Shown piece after piece: positions 33,274 through 46,000 of a stretch of DNA of 64,000 bases. The notes under the pieces are model-generated. The model was given only the letters and a program-made list of their open reading frames with translations. It ran no database searches and was not told the origin of the DNA. A program made the position numbers and the translations under genes. The stretch covers positions 7,824,049-7,888,048 of the forward strand of contig OY294046.1 in the NCBI GenBank assembly GCA_958510825.1, written 5' to 3'. The stretch is from Brachypterus glaber (Eukaryota; Arthropoda; Insecta; Coleoptera; Kateretidae). Position 1 is the first letter of the stretch; every line of letters starts with the position of its first letter.

Positions 33274-33437
33274 TCGAACTAATAACTCTTCTATCTAGAA
33301 TAGCCATTTCAGTTACTGGTAATTGTTATTGTTCAGGCCTGAATATACCTACTATTTGTTTACAAACAAACCGAGATGTTGGCGATACTTTATATTAACG
33401 GTATGCGTATTCTAGAGAGAAGAGTTTTTAGTTCGTT
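33274..33437 (-). mobile_element. Family K foldback, copy K2 (shorter)
   Basis: Same ends as K1 (TCGAACTAATAACTCTTC / GAAGAGTTTTTAGTTCG) but inverted and internally deleted to about 165 bp. Confidence 0.75.
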
Positions 33438-33889
33438 GAAATAAACTCATCAAGCTACATGTATTCAAGTGTGCATTTACAAAAGTTTTCTACCAGCGTT
33501 TGTCTTTGAGATTTAGCCTATTTGAAACCATTTCACAAGTGATACTAATTTAAATACTAAAATTTTAAAAATATTTTTATTTTCCAGTTTGAAAATTCAT
33601 TTATGGTTCTAAACGTCTGAACTTCTTATAGTGAAGTGGTTTATTATAAAATAAATAAAAAGCTTATAATCACCTTCACGTAATTAATTAATTTTTATTT
33701 TTTATATATTAATTAAATAATGTTTTTGAAATAATATTAATATTATTTATTATTTTGAAAAATCACAAGGGATTTAATTCCCAAACTACCTTACAGATGT
33801 TAAAGCCTATCGGTTTGGTCTGTAATTCTTGTATAAAGTAGAAATAAGTATAAGTAGAAATTTAAAGAGCTTGAAATCTTATTATATCG

Positions 33890-34280
33890 TCGGCTTACAA
33901 GTAAAGAGCACTTAAAAGTCCAAAAACATGGTTTTGAGATATTGACAAATTTAACTTTCACTGTTGTTTTTTAATTTTTGTAATAATTGTTACAAAAATG
34001 CACGTTTCGCCAAACAAACACTAAGTCGCTTAGTGCAGAAACATTTGAAATAATCTACAAGTAAAACGCACTAAGTGCACTAAGTGACTTAGTGCCTATT
34101 GCCAGATAAAATTTTATTCAAAATCAAACTGGTGCGTTTTGTATAGTGGGAACTCTCTTGGCAGTCCACCTAGAAGTTAGTTCGGTTTACCTGTACAAAG
34201 ATCATCAAAAATTAATTATAGTACCCTAAAAATCCCATTTTTGCAAAAAAGTGACTTAGTGCCTTTTACTTGTAAGCCGA
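33890..34280. mobile_element. Foldback with CACTAAGTG palindromes (391 bp)
   Basis: Ends TCGGCTTACAAGTAAA / TTTACTTGTAAGCCGA. The interior (34010-34110) carries several short palindromes of the type CACTAAGTC/GCTTAGTG in tandem. A fragment ATCGGCTTACAGAG recurs at 37806. Confidence 0.72.
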
Positions 34281-34424
34281 AGATATTATTCACAGCACCA
34301 GCGCTAGAATAATATTATACGGTAGTTTCGAATTTTCAAAAAAAATCAAAAATCGTCATAGACAAAAAATTCTTGGATATAAATTTGTTTCATGAAAAAA
34401 TAAGCAACTTTTTTTTTTAATTTC

Positions 34425-34505
34425 CGTCTGCCCGTCCGTCCGTCCGTATGTCTGCCCGATGTCCCGATTTTTGTAAACACGATAACTCAAGAACGAATAA
34501 TTCGA
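34425..34505 (+). repeat. (CCGT)n run followed by CACGATAACTCAAGAACG
   Basis: GTCCGTCCGTCCGTATGTCTG then GTAAACACGATAACTCAAG. Parallels 25043-25115 and 51277-51305. Confidence 0.6.
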
Positions 34506-35152
34506 TCGTATTGAAATTTTCAGTAAAAATCAAGTTCTATGAGGGGAAGATCCCTATTGTTTTTGAAAGTAATTCCCCCAAAAACAGTTATAGGCGGTTA
34601 AACTTTTAAAAAAATCGAAAAATGCTGAAAGAAAATTCCGATTAACGTATTTTTTTCAGGAAACAATACTTTTATCATAAGGATCAATTCAACAAAAAGA
34701 AATAAAAAAACACATTGAAAATTTCGAAAAAAAAATTTACAGAAATTTTTTTTTTCGATTTTCGCAAAAAGAAAATTTAATAAAAAAAATCAAAAAATAA
34801 AAAAATCTCAAAGTTACAACAACGTTTGGTTATACCATTTTTAGATTTTTCTATCACTGTGACATAAATGTTATTTTTATAGCTTTAACGCCAGAAAACG
34901 ATTGATATGTCTTCGTTAAAACACTCGGTATAATCTTTTTTTATCCTAACTCTAAGTGTAGATACGACTACTGAAAAAACTTCGTCATCTCAAAAATTCG
35001 TCTCGGCAATTTATACTACTCAGAACTTTTTTGTTATAAATTAAAAAGTTAAAATAAGACATTAATCTTAAAAAAAAGTTCAAACACAAACTCAACAATC
35101 TATAGTTCATAATGACACATAATATTAAAAGACCCTTTTTATTTGAAAGATA
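34506..35152. other. No gene recognised
   Basis: AT-rich with long A and T runs (34690-34800). No domain-bearing frame, RNA gene or clear repeat end. Confidence 0.4.
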
Positions 35153-35576
35153 CACGGAAAGAAATTAGTGGGCTCTGCGCTATACATTATAAGATATTTG
35201 GTAACAGTGGCAAATTATAGTGATTTAAGCTATAGATTATAAGGGACACAATAACTAATAATGTTAAAAATAAATTGGAAACGATTATATATATTGCAGA
35301 CACGATTATATTTATTACAGGCACTATTATAAATTTACAGAAATTTTATTATATTATAAAAATTATTAGCACGGACAATAATTAAATCTATTTAAGCTAT
35401 AAATGCCATACTATTTGTTATATTTTATTATTCACTAAACAATTAAAGTATTTCATATAAATTTTTACACTGACTGCCATAATTGTAAGAGAAAGCCTTG
35501 TATTTATATAATAAGCGATTATAATTTGCTTGGTATGTGTGTTATAGCGCTCCTAGCTATAATTTTTTTTTCCGTG
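35153..35576 (+). mobile_element. Family B MITE, copy B2 (424 bp, TA flanks)
   Basis: Identical length and almost identical sequence to B1 and B3. Flanked by TA (35151-35152 and 35577-35578). Immediately followed by CACGGAAAAAGTTCCC, the start of another related end, and then by A4. Confidence 0.9.
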
Positions 35577-35600
35577 TACACGGAAAAAGTTCCCATTTAA

Positions 35601-36010
35601 TGGAGCTCTCTACAGCTAGAATTATGAAACAAAAGACGTCTACACTATCTATATCTCATTTGTGCTACACTTTCCAGCTAACCAAATAAATACTGTATTT
35701 GTTTTTCATACAACAAATACAGTATTTATTTGGTTGGCCGGAAAGTGTAGCACTGAGCGGCATGAACGAATATAGCTAATGTGAATCTGTAGAATAAGAT
35801 AATTCTACTAAAATTTAGATGGCGCCAGTAATTTCTTTAATAAAAATAATATAGTTACACTTTTCGCCCGGCCAAGTAAATATTGTATTTGTTCAGCAAA
35901 GAACAAATACAGAATTTGTTTGGTTGGGTGGAAGTGGGAGTGTATGTATTTTTTCTATCCTTTTTGTGTAGAACTTTTGTCCCTGTCTAATCTAACAGGA
36001 GAAATCGCCA
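35601..36010 (+). mobile_element. Family A two-hairpin element, copy A4
   Basis: 410 bp, reference orientation, ends TGGAGCTCTC and AATCGCCA, context TTTAA/TTGCA. Both hairpins intact: ACACTTTCCAGCTAACCAAA against TTTGGTTGGCCGGAAAGTGT. Confidence 0.88.
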
Positions 36011-36418
36011 TTGCACACGTACAATTTTTTTTTATTTTAATTAAATTAATATAATTATTAATTAATAATTATAATTATAATTAACTAAGCAAAATAATAA
36101 TGAAGGATACTATAACTTCATTCTTAAGTTTAAACTTAATCTCCCTTTATATATTTAAGGGCTAATAATATTATATTACCTCTTTTAAGGGCTTATTATT
36201 ATTATTATTATTAATATTCTTAAAATCGGTATTTTGCAGATATTAAATTAAAAACCTTTTTCGTCTGTTAATATGGAGTTTGTTTTAAAGTGAAAAATCT
36301 CCTTCCCGAACAATATGTTTCTTACAAAACGTTTTTAATTTAATTTTTTTGTTTATACTTATTTTAATCGCCAATAACCTTATTAAAAATATTATTTTCT
36401 GACTATATTCTCGTTTTA

Positions 36419-36562
36419 TAGTATATTATGTAACTAGTATGCGAACTAAGTCTTTAGTGTTTGAGACTGAAGTTTTTTTGCTGAGACGGAGTCGAGGCAA
36501 AAGTCAGCCGAGAACACTTAAGACAGTTAGCATACGTGGTGCATATAGTATTTTTTCTACTT
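36419..36562. repeat. Palindromic module (TAGTATATTATGTAAC ... TATTTTTTCTAC)
   Basis: TAGTATATTATGTAACTAGT, arms GTATGCGAACTAAGTC / GACAGTTAGCATACGTG, centre GAGACGGAGTCGAGGC, and end ATATAGTATTTTTTCTAC. Confidence 0.5.
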
Positions 36563-36951
36563 GCTAAAGCCTGTAACTACAAATATCAGTTAAAAATATA
36601 GTTTAAAAATTATTTTAACATAACTGCGAGTTTGACAAATAAGCTGAAAAAAGTTAGTAATTGTCTCAATTTTTTTTTTTCATTTTTGACCATCGTCAAT
36701 AAACAATGTTTGACAATATATTGACTATAGTCAATACCGATTTTATTGGTAGTTAAGGTAAACAAGCCTTCTTAATAATAATTATTTACATTTTTTTGTT
36801 GGTTTTAACTTAAATTTTTAGTGATTTTTTGTTAGTGTAGCTTTAAGACGCACCTACAATTAAGAACCTTCATTAAAATCTTCTTTAACTTACAATTAAT
36901 AAAAGTGTTGAAAGTTTCTTTGTAAGCTAATAGAAGGCAATGTAATTTCAG

Positions 36952-37040
36952 GTCCCCCAGGACCACCAGGCCCCGCAGGACCTCCCGGCAAAAGGGGTAG
37001 AAAGGGAAAGAAAGGAGAATCGGGAGAGGCTGGAACACCG
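36952..37040 (+). CDS. Collagen exon 1 of those seen (phase 1 start)
   Basis: 89 nt between TTTCAG and GTAAGA. With a G from the missing upstream exon it reads ten perfect triplets: [13 protein letters not shown], then [17 protein letters not shown]. The cluster KRGRKGKK is strongly basic; in membrane collagens such patches can bind heparin or serve as proprotein-convertase sites (general knowledge, not shown here). Ends in phase 0. Confidence 0.9.
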
Positions 37041-40000
37041 GTAAGAATTTGTATTTGTACGCTAGTCAACAAAGTTTTTAGAATAGATTGTTGCGAAAAA
37101 GTTTTAATAAAAATATTTTCTGTTCGTTACGTAGAAAGTAGCAAAAAATATGCAAAAAAAACTCAACATGAATTCCTGAATTCATGAATTCGAAGCAATT
37201 AAGAATAAAAATTTGCAATAAATTTCTAATACAGGGTGATGTAGAATTTAGTAATAAATTTTTTAAAATATGAAAAGAAGTGCATAGAGAGCTACGTGCT
37301 TAAGTTTTTTTTTTTAATATCTCTGGAATCACATGAGCTACAGCAAATTATTTCTGGATCACCCTATATATGAGGTTACCAGAACCAGAACGGCCAGATC
37401 CACTTTGTACTTAGCTGGTTTTGAATTTAATGGAAAACTCAAATAAGCCAGAACAAATAACCAGACAAGTGCAAAGTGAGTTACGCCGTTCTGGATTTGA
37501 TAGCTTCATATGCGGTTATTAACTTAAATTTTTTTTATGAATTTAGATAAAGCAACCCGCTCTGATAGCTACTAGCTACTTTTTGCTTCACTAGCTACTT
37601 CTTGCCTAGAAATTAAGCATTTTAAGTCAGTTTTATAAGGGTAATAATATATTTTCCTTTTAAAGGGTGTCTCACACTTAAAATTAAATGACCTGTGAGC
37701 GTAAGCGAGTCATTTAAAATACAGCTAACTACATTTAAATGTAATCAGCTTCCAAGATGGAAAGACAACTATAAATTAGCCATGATTTAGATCTATTTAG
37801 ATATATCGGCTTACAGAGCATTAATTTTGAAGTGTGAGGTACCGTTTTAAAGAAAATTTATCGTATTTTTTGTCGTGAGTCTTACAAAAATGACTTAAAA
37901 CCTTGAAATAATGCAAGTCAATTTTCTTTTTCGTAACAAACATCGTGTTGTAGTGTGTTATGAGCCATAGCTGCACGTCTGAGTTTTGCACCGCAATGAT
38001 TTTGTTCATTTATCTACTTTATTTTTCCCTTTAGGGGTCCCCTGGCACGCCGGGCAAAAACGGCTTTCCGGTATTATATTTTTAATTATTTATTTTTCAT
38101 TCATTATTCATTGTTTACACGAAGAAACTTGTTGCTAAGCAGGAACTGAGGACGAAATGAATTTTAGTATCACGAATCCGATATGAAACCGGATATGAGA
38201 TAATCGGTTTACTTCTTTGCCGGATATCCGGAAAATTCAGCGTGCAAAATAACCTCAAAAATTGAGTTGAAATTCACCGGTTTTACAACGAATGGTCAAA
38301 ACTGACATCGGATTCGTATTCAGCAGCCAAAAATACATGGAAATATATATGTCCCACCTCTGGGACAAAAGATTTTTTTATGTGCCTGTATATTAAATTA
38401 TTATAAAACAATTTAAATAATTTTATCCAATAAATACAGATAATAAGACAATTACCAGCTTTATTTTAAATAGATAAACTCAATAATAACCCACGCGTGG
38501 CTTTTACTTTATTGAGTGGATAATTATTTATTTCACCCACTCAACTGTCACTTGTCAAATTATTTTCTTGTAAATGTCATTAAATTTAATAAAAATATGA
38601 ATTCCTAAGCTATTTATTGGATAAAACCTTGTATGGCACTCATGGGTAAACCGATATTGCCCTCTCGCAGGTTAATTTTCTCATGGGCAATATCTTACTT
38701 TACCCACTAGTACCATAAATAACTATTATTACGAAGTAAAATATTTTTTAGGTAGATTGAGGTTTTCTTATTGAGAGATAACGCACGAAATTCATTTTGT
38801 TCTCAGGCCCTGTTGCTAATATTAATTGGTAAATGACGTACCGCTTCAATATATCAATTCTGAAGGATCATTATCCGTAAGGATTTCTTTTTTAATTTAA
38901 TTTTAACAAGATATTATGATGGAGTAAGTTATCACGTCAATTTATATCTTTAAGAGATATTTTATTGCATATTAGCAAATTTTTGAACGGTACACTGAAA
39001 AAAAGTTAGGGAAACCAGATCAACAGTTAACCATTTTATTCTTTTAACACCAACACCAACAATTTTTTCTGAATGTTTAAAAATCCAGAATGTCATCAGG
39101 GATAAAAATACTATTTTCATCTTCAAAGTCCAATTTTAATTTGAAAACGACGCCACGCGGTAAAATAAATCTTGATTTTAAACTGTCAAACTTGCAATTG
39201 TTTTTTTTTTGTACCGCAGCCGCCTACTGTTTCAGCGGCCATAATGAAATAAAACATTGGGTACATAAAAAACCATTATTAAAAATCGCATTTTACAAAT
39301 GTATTGGATAAAATTTTGTATGGCACACGTGGGTAAATAGATATATTCCACTCAAGAATATCGTGGTTCAAATGTTCTCACCTGGATAATATCTTACTTT
39401 ACCATAATAGTATATTTCTAACCTAATAAGAAAATTAAACATTTCCAACTCGAGAGATGCTACTTGGCGCAGCCTAGGCCAAATTAGCATCTCGAGAGTT
39501 CGAAATGTCATTTTCTTATGTGGTTAGAACAGGATTTTATTCACAAGCATAAACACATTATCTCGTAAAATTCATAATTTTAAATGATCTTCTACAGAAG
39601 TTTTGCAGATTTCTAACGTCACTATAAATGTCAACTAAATAATAATTTAAATAAGTGGCTTGTTATTATTTCCTATTATCAGTCTCGGTATGAACCATAT
39701 AATATATAAATAAATATTGTTTCTTATTGTTTTTCGTAGAAATAAACAAAAATGTTAGGTTATTTTATTCGAAAACTTCAACTGTTTATATACAAAGCGA
39801 TAGTTTCGCCATCTATGAGGTATAGCTAAAAGCTAAACAACAGGTTAGATATGAATTCATTTCTAACCTTGGTTAAAAATTAAATTCTTTTTAGTATTAT
39901 TTATTAGGTCCGGTAATAAAGCATTATAATATAATAATATTATCCTGCTGTACATGTATTGTTAAATAATTGAATGAATAAATCTGGTGCCTTACGTTAA

Positions 40001-43000
40001 ACGTTTTATAAAATAGTCTTTGAAATTTAAATTTAGAAAGCAGATTTATATTTAATTAAAATCGTGTGTTTCACAAAGTATTAAATATAAATTTTAAGCA
40101 AAACTTTTGTCCTGGCTAGAGTCCTTGGGGTATAATTTTACAAATATGCGTGAAAAATATGGTTGTTGGCGTTTAAAAACCAATTTCAACTGTTCTGTAT
40201 TACAACAAGGTTCATGTTTTGAATAAGAATTAACTTACAGGGTGACAGGTCCAAAAAGGCAGATATAATACACACATCTCCAAAATTCTTGGCCCCCCAA
40301 TTAATTTAAAACGCAAACAAAAATTATTCAATATGTGGGTTCGATTCTAAATTTTATGAAATGCTTTATCACATATATAGTCATTTTGATAGAATGAGTA
40401 CACGGCCAGGTATTAAATTTTAAAAATTGTATCAATTAATTTTTATTGAAAAAGGTCGTCACAAAATGTGAGAAACAAAGATATCAATAACCAGTATCTC
40501 TTCATCGATTCTCAAGCAAAACATTTACGCCCGAAACATTATTTAAACATAATTCTTCCATTGCAAAACTAAATTAGAGATAATTTTAATATAATTATAA
40601 CGCCACTCCCCACCACACAAGAAAGGTTACCAATTTGCTAAGGCAAGGTAATGTTCAAAAAATGAACTGGTCAGCAAGCTCACCTGGCGTGAATCCTTGT
40701 GAGAACGTGTGGGATATGCTAAAAAGGGCCATTTTGAATACAGATAACCCCCCGTTTACTCTTTTGGGAGCTAATTGTTGCTGCTCAAGAAGAATGAAAC
40801 AACATCTCGCAGGATGCCATTAACAATCTTTTTATTGGTTTGGACTTTTGGTATACACAGTGTTAAAGTTTTGCATGAGAACAGAGGGTGGCATACTGGT
40901 TATTAGCCTCTTTGTTTCTCACATTTTTAACGGCTTTGATTTTTTTCAATAAAAAGTCCATTTTTTAAATTTAATTCCCGGCCGTGTACTCATTTCATAA
41001 AAATAACCTTACATGTGAAAAAGCATTTCAATGACATGTAGAATTGAACCCACATGTTTGTTAGGATAATTTTTGTTAACGTTTTAAATTAAATGGGAGT
41101 ACTAAGAATTTTGGCGATGTGTATGATAAAGAATTAAACATTTAGAGGTTATGTAGTATACACAGAAAAAGAATAAACTGAACTCCAAAAAAAGTGGCGC
41201 ATCTAAAGTCTTGCTCAAGTATCACATTCAATAACTCCCGAGTCAGTTGTTCGATGGAAGTGATTTTTGTTTTATTTTCTAGATTTATTATTTAAGACTA
41301 TGGCATCGTCACTATGCATATAATTATATCATAATTATTTTGTACATTTCAACTTTATAGGAGATGGCGTTTTTTGGCACTATTTTAAAATCGCTCGTTA
41401 TTGGACATCAAGTTTGAGAAAAATTTTAGTTGCGCCGCTTTTTTGGACTTTTTTTAAATTCAAAATATATTTGGTACTTTGGTCTGGACCTTAATATAAT
41501 TACTGAATGATAATATTTTCGAAATCAAAATTTAAGTTTTAGTATTTTAGCGAAATTTTACTAAATGTGGTAAACAATCTGTTGCAGGGTCTGACAGGGG
41601 TTCGCGGATATCCGGGATTTCCGGTTTGTTTCTTTTGTTTTTAGTTTCCTTTAAGGTGGATGTTCCATATTGGTTAAGGTGGTTTATGGCAAAATTAAAT
41701 ACTACACAGAAAAAAGGATTCCTTGAACCAAGGAGACGTGTCTTTCGATATGTTCAAAGCCATATTCTCTCGTTTCAAAGCTAGCATTTCTTTAAACTAA
41801 AGTCAATGTCCTTGAATGAAGATCACGTGTTTTTGTATAAAGATCCGCGCTCTTTATTTAAGGATATTGACTTTTTCAAAAAAATGCTAGGTTTTGGACT
41901 TAAAACAAGAGGGCTTTGAACATATCGAAAGACACAAGGAACCCTTTTTTTGTGTAGGCACTGTAAAAAAAGATTTTTTTTCAAAGAATATTTATTTTAT
42001 TTCAAAAAAATTAAATAATAGTTTTTACTCTTTTTTAGCCTATTACTTCAAACCGATTTTTGTCACAAACAAACAAACAGACCGACAGACTGACAAAACG
42101 ACTAAAAATAAAATATGTACAAAATGGAAACGTTCAAGTATTACGTAACGCTCCAAGGGGGGTTGGGGGTCATTTTGGAGTGTTACGCCCATGTTAATGG
42201 TATAGGAAAATAGCGTTACAGGGGGGGGGGGGTGGGGGTCCAAAATGATCAAAATTTGCGTTACGTAATACTTGAACGTTCCCAATATGTACCTTTATGC
42301 GTAAGTCTTCTAAAAAAAATCACCATTCACTAGTTTTAAATATATTGAAACTGTAAATTTACAAATGTTTTGAATTTTTACAATAAAGATTATTGCTCTA
42401 TACATTTGTAGTGGGGGGGGGGGAATTTTTTATTTGGGGTAACAGATCGTTGATAAGCAGTTACTTATACAGAGTATATATACTCTCAAATTTAACATAA
42501 ACTCAAGATTGGTTTAAGACAGCATTTTATCCCACCTTGTCCCTAGCATATTCTTTCATTTTCATAAAATTGATATACCCTACATAATTTATTATTTTTG
42601 AGCAGTATGCCATTCTTGACCTGACTGGCTACCTTCCTTCTGACTTTTATTTCTGTCCAAAAAATCTTTATGTCAAACATTTCTTACTAAGAAAAAAAAT
42701 ACTATATTTTTAATAAAATTTTGCCATGAAACACCCTATGTTGGTCACGTAACTAATAACACGTACAGTCTCACACTTATTTATTAAGTAGTAGTTAAAA
42801 TTACTAACAAAACACAATTGTTTTAACACTGTTAAAAGAAAGAAAAAGTAAATTATTTATTTGCCAACTTAATTAAATCAAATCTTTATTTGCTACAACT
42901 ACAAGTGTAGTATAGTAATTGAAGAACACAGGCTAAAAAGGATGAGGGTCCAAAATAACGCTTTTTTGGATAAACGCGTCAATATAATATAGGAAAAAGT

Positions 43001-46000
43001 ATAGTTTACACGGTTCTACGACAATTGAAAGTATTCGGCAAAAAAATATACTTGAATTCTCTTTAATCGGAGAGATTTTTATAAAGAACTTTCACTTTCG
43101 GGTTTAGACCGTGTTAATGGATTTTCACTTTCCGACGTGTCGTCTCTTACTACTAGAGACATCTTCAGGGATTAATCTGAAACTAAGTTTCGAATCAACT
43201 TGTGTCACTATTTATGACTAGTTGTGGTTATTCACCCGTGACGAGGTTTTTCCTATCAAAGACTTCCATATTGCAGGTAAGTGGTAACCAGTGTCCCGAT
43301 TGATATTGTTAGGATGCTTGATGATTTCTATCGATTCCCGTATCTTCTTCCTTGGCATTTTTCTGTTTTCTGTTAATATTTGTTTTGTTTCAGACAAATT
43401 GATTTTATGACCTGTTTCATGTACATGTTCGGCTACTGCCGAAAAGGAAATTTGTTTCTTTCTTATATTGCGCTCATGCTCTTGAAGTCTTGTAGAAATT
43501 TTTCTCTTAGTTTCACCTATGTAAACCGTACCACAGGAGCAGGGTATTAAACCCGAAAGTGAAAGTTCTTTATATCTTAATGGCCGTGAAAGCTTAAAAT
43601 CTAAAATAGGAGAGATTTTTGTTGGTGTTCTGTGGTTTTCGCACCTACCTCCTTCTTTCGTCGTAGGTTTCTTACCGTGTGTCAGACTATAAAAAGTATT
43701 TTAATATTAGCCGTACAGGGGAAAAAGGTGAAGCTCCAGAAAATGTAAGAAAAAAATGAACCTTGAACCTTGTTCGCGTTAATACCCTATTAAGTTTTGT
43801 CAAATGCCTTCGTTTCAAATAACAATAGGTTTGTTTTGATTTTTTATTTTACTGTTTCAAACTGTGTTTTATTGGTTATTCAGTGTTACATGTCACATGT
43901 CGCTCCTTTTTAGCTTTTCTCTGGACGCCAATGTCAAAAAACTATTAACTTAAAATATTTAACCTAAAACTAAATAAATAATAGATAAAATCGACAATAT
44001 TAGGATAAATCTTCAAAAAATATAGGGTTTTAAATTTTAAAATAATTTTTTCTCAAAATTATTGTTTTGTGAATCTCATCTTTTTTAACCTGCACTCTTC
44101 AATTATTAAGTCAAAGTTAATTAATATTGGATATGCATTATTTTATTGTAAGTTTTAAATATTTATTTAAATCAATTCTGTTTCTGTGATTGGTAGATTC
44201 ATTAAAACCTTAAACTTGATTGGTGAATTTAAAAAAATTAAAATAGTAAAATTGGGTAAATTGCTAATTTTACAATTTTGGCGAAGGCGCTTGTTAATAT
44301 TTACTTAAACTAAAAATAACACAGACACACAATTTTTTTTTCCTAGCAAGAAACCCGAGGACGTATTTTGGCTTGCTAAAAACAAAAAAATATATATCGA
44401 TTTACACGATTAACACGATGTAGAAAATATTCTATTTGTGAAGAAGTTCGACGCCAAAATAACCCAAAAACAAATGAAACATTTAAATTTTAATGTAAAA
44501 ATGTAAAGGGGGGGTAAAAAAAAAATATAATTATATGTAAACTATCGATTAACATGATTAATACGATCTTAAAAACTTTTTTCTAATGTCAAAAAAAAAA
44601 AATTAAAGATGGTAATGTAAAAATGTAAAGGGGGTAATGTAATTATATGTAAAATACACGATTAACACGATGTAAAAAAATCCTATATCTGAAGGATATC
44701 GAAGTAAAAATCCCAACAAAAAAAGTAAATAAAATGTAAAATGTAAAGGGGTAAAAACTTATATTAAATAATTTCTAACATTTTGCCGCTTTTTAATTTT
44801 TCAGGTATTTAGTATTTTAGATATAATAATGCTTCGTTGCTTTTTTAATGTAAATAGTGAAATTTTAAAAACTTATATTAGCACCACAACATTTACATTT
44901 AAGCACAAATTAGTTTAACAAATAGTACTTAACCAATTAATATTAGTCTTAATTATTAATTTTAGTTTCATTATTAACCCATTAATATAAGAACTAACCA
45001 AATCATGCTTTTTTAGGGCCACTCGTTCGATTGTTACTTTGTATTGGTCAAAAAACTTTTACCTCAAGAAGGAACATGATGAAATCTACCGTATGCTTTG
45101 TTTGAAGCGTGAACCAACTACGGTTAGGGGCTGGTGGGGAGTGACTATTGTTTACACTTAGTACGCGTAAAGAGAGAGAAAGAATGTGTAAACTCACAGT
45201 CTAATGTCGTAAAATGACTGACAGGGGTACAGTATTTCCGATTGGAAACATATACTTGGGATATTTTATTGTAAATTTTAAGAAACATTAGTTCTGTATG
45301 AGTTTTATATGAACTAGTAGTTTAATTTTAATAGATTTAAATATACTATATTATTAAACATAATTATAGTATACACAATAAAGTTTTTTACATTTTTAAT
45401 TTAAGTATAATGATTTGAATTCATGATAAGGTGGAAACTACGCAACATCGCTACTAGGTAGCCTGAAAGTCGACTAGCGACATCTACATTTTACACCACA
45501 AAGCTGTATCGCGTTTCTGTTAGTAAATAAACAAACAAAAAGATGACACCTTCATAAACATTGGTCTGAAATTACTTCTTGAGGTAAAAGTTCTTTGGTA
45601 TTGGTGTATTTTAGTGGATGCTGATTTAGGGTTCTGATGAAAACTTCCAAAACCCCAAACGGTTAACCATCAAAATCCAAGAAAACCATCTATGCAGAAC
45701 AAAACCGTTCGACTGATCCTATGCTTTTTAACTATTTAAAAAATATAAAACCATTCATAATTTTTACCAAGCTTATTAATTTGTTATATTTAAGATAAAT
45801 ATTTTAATTTACTTATATAACAAGAATTTCGCTAAAGTATTATCTAGATTTAATTATTTTTATATTTTTTATATTAACGTTCTGTCTAAACAATTACAAC
45901 AATTCAGATTATTTTAATTAATTTATAAGTAATAATTAAAAATATTATTCAATTTGATTTTTTTAATGGGACTCCTTCTTGCAAATTAACGTTTCATACT

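Larger units (their letters stand above)
42996..43697 (-). mobile_element. Penelope-like element fragment
   Basis: The 3' part of a Penelope-like retroelement on the minus strand: the end of the ORF with a GIY-YIG endonuclease (43697-43218), then a non-coding region with a hammerhead-like motif at 43134-43170. A segment of about 27 bp (43079-43105) is an exact inverted copy of coding sequence at about 43549-43576. Complex inverted terminal repeats are usual in this class (family knowledge). The reverse transcriptase is missing. Confidence 0.85.

Noticed and set aside
43719..43744. Collagen-like exon reading GEKGEAPEN between CAG and GTAAGA
   Set aside because: With the only available acceptor the exon is 26 nt and starts out of phase with the neighbouring phase-0 exons, and the third triplet lacks Gly. 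It may be a dead exon; including it would break the frame into exon 4.
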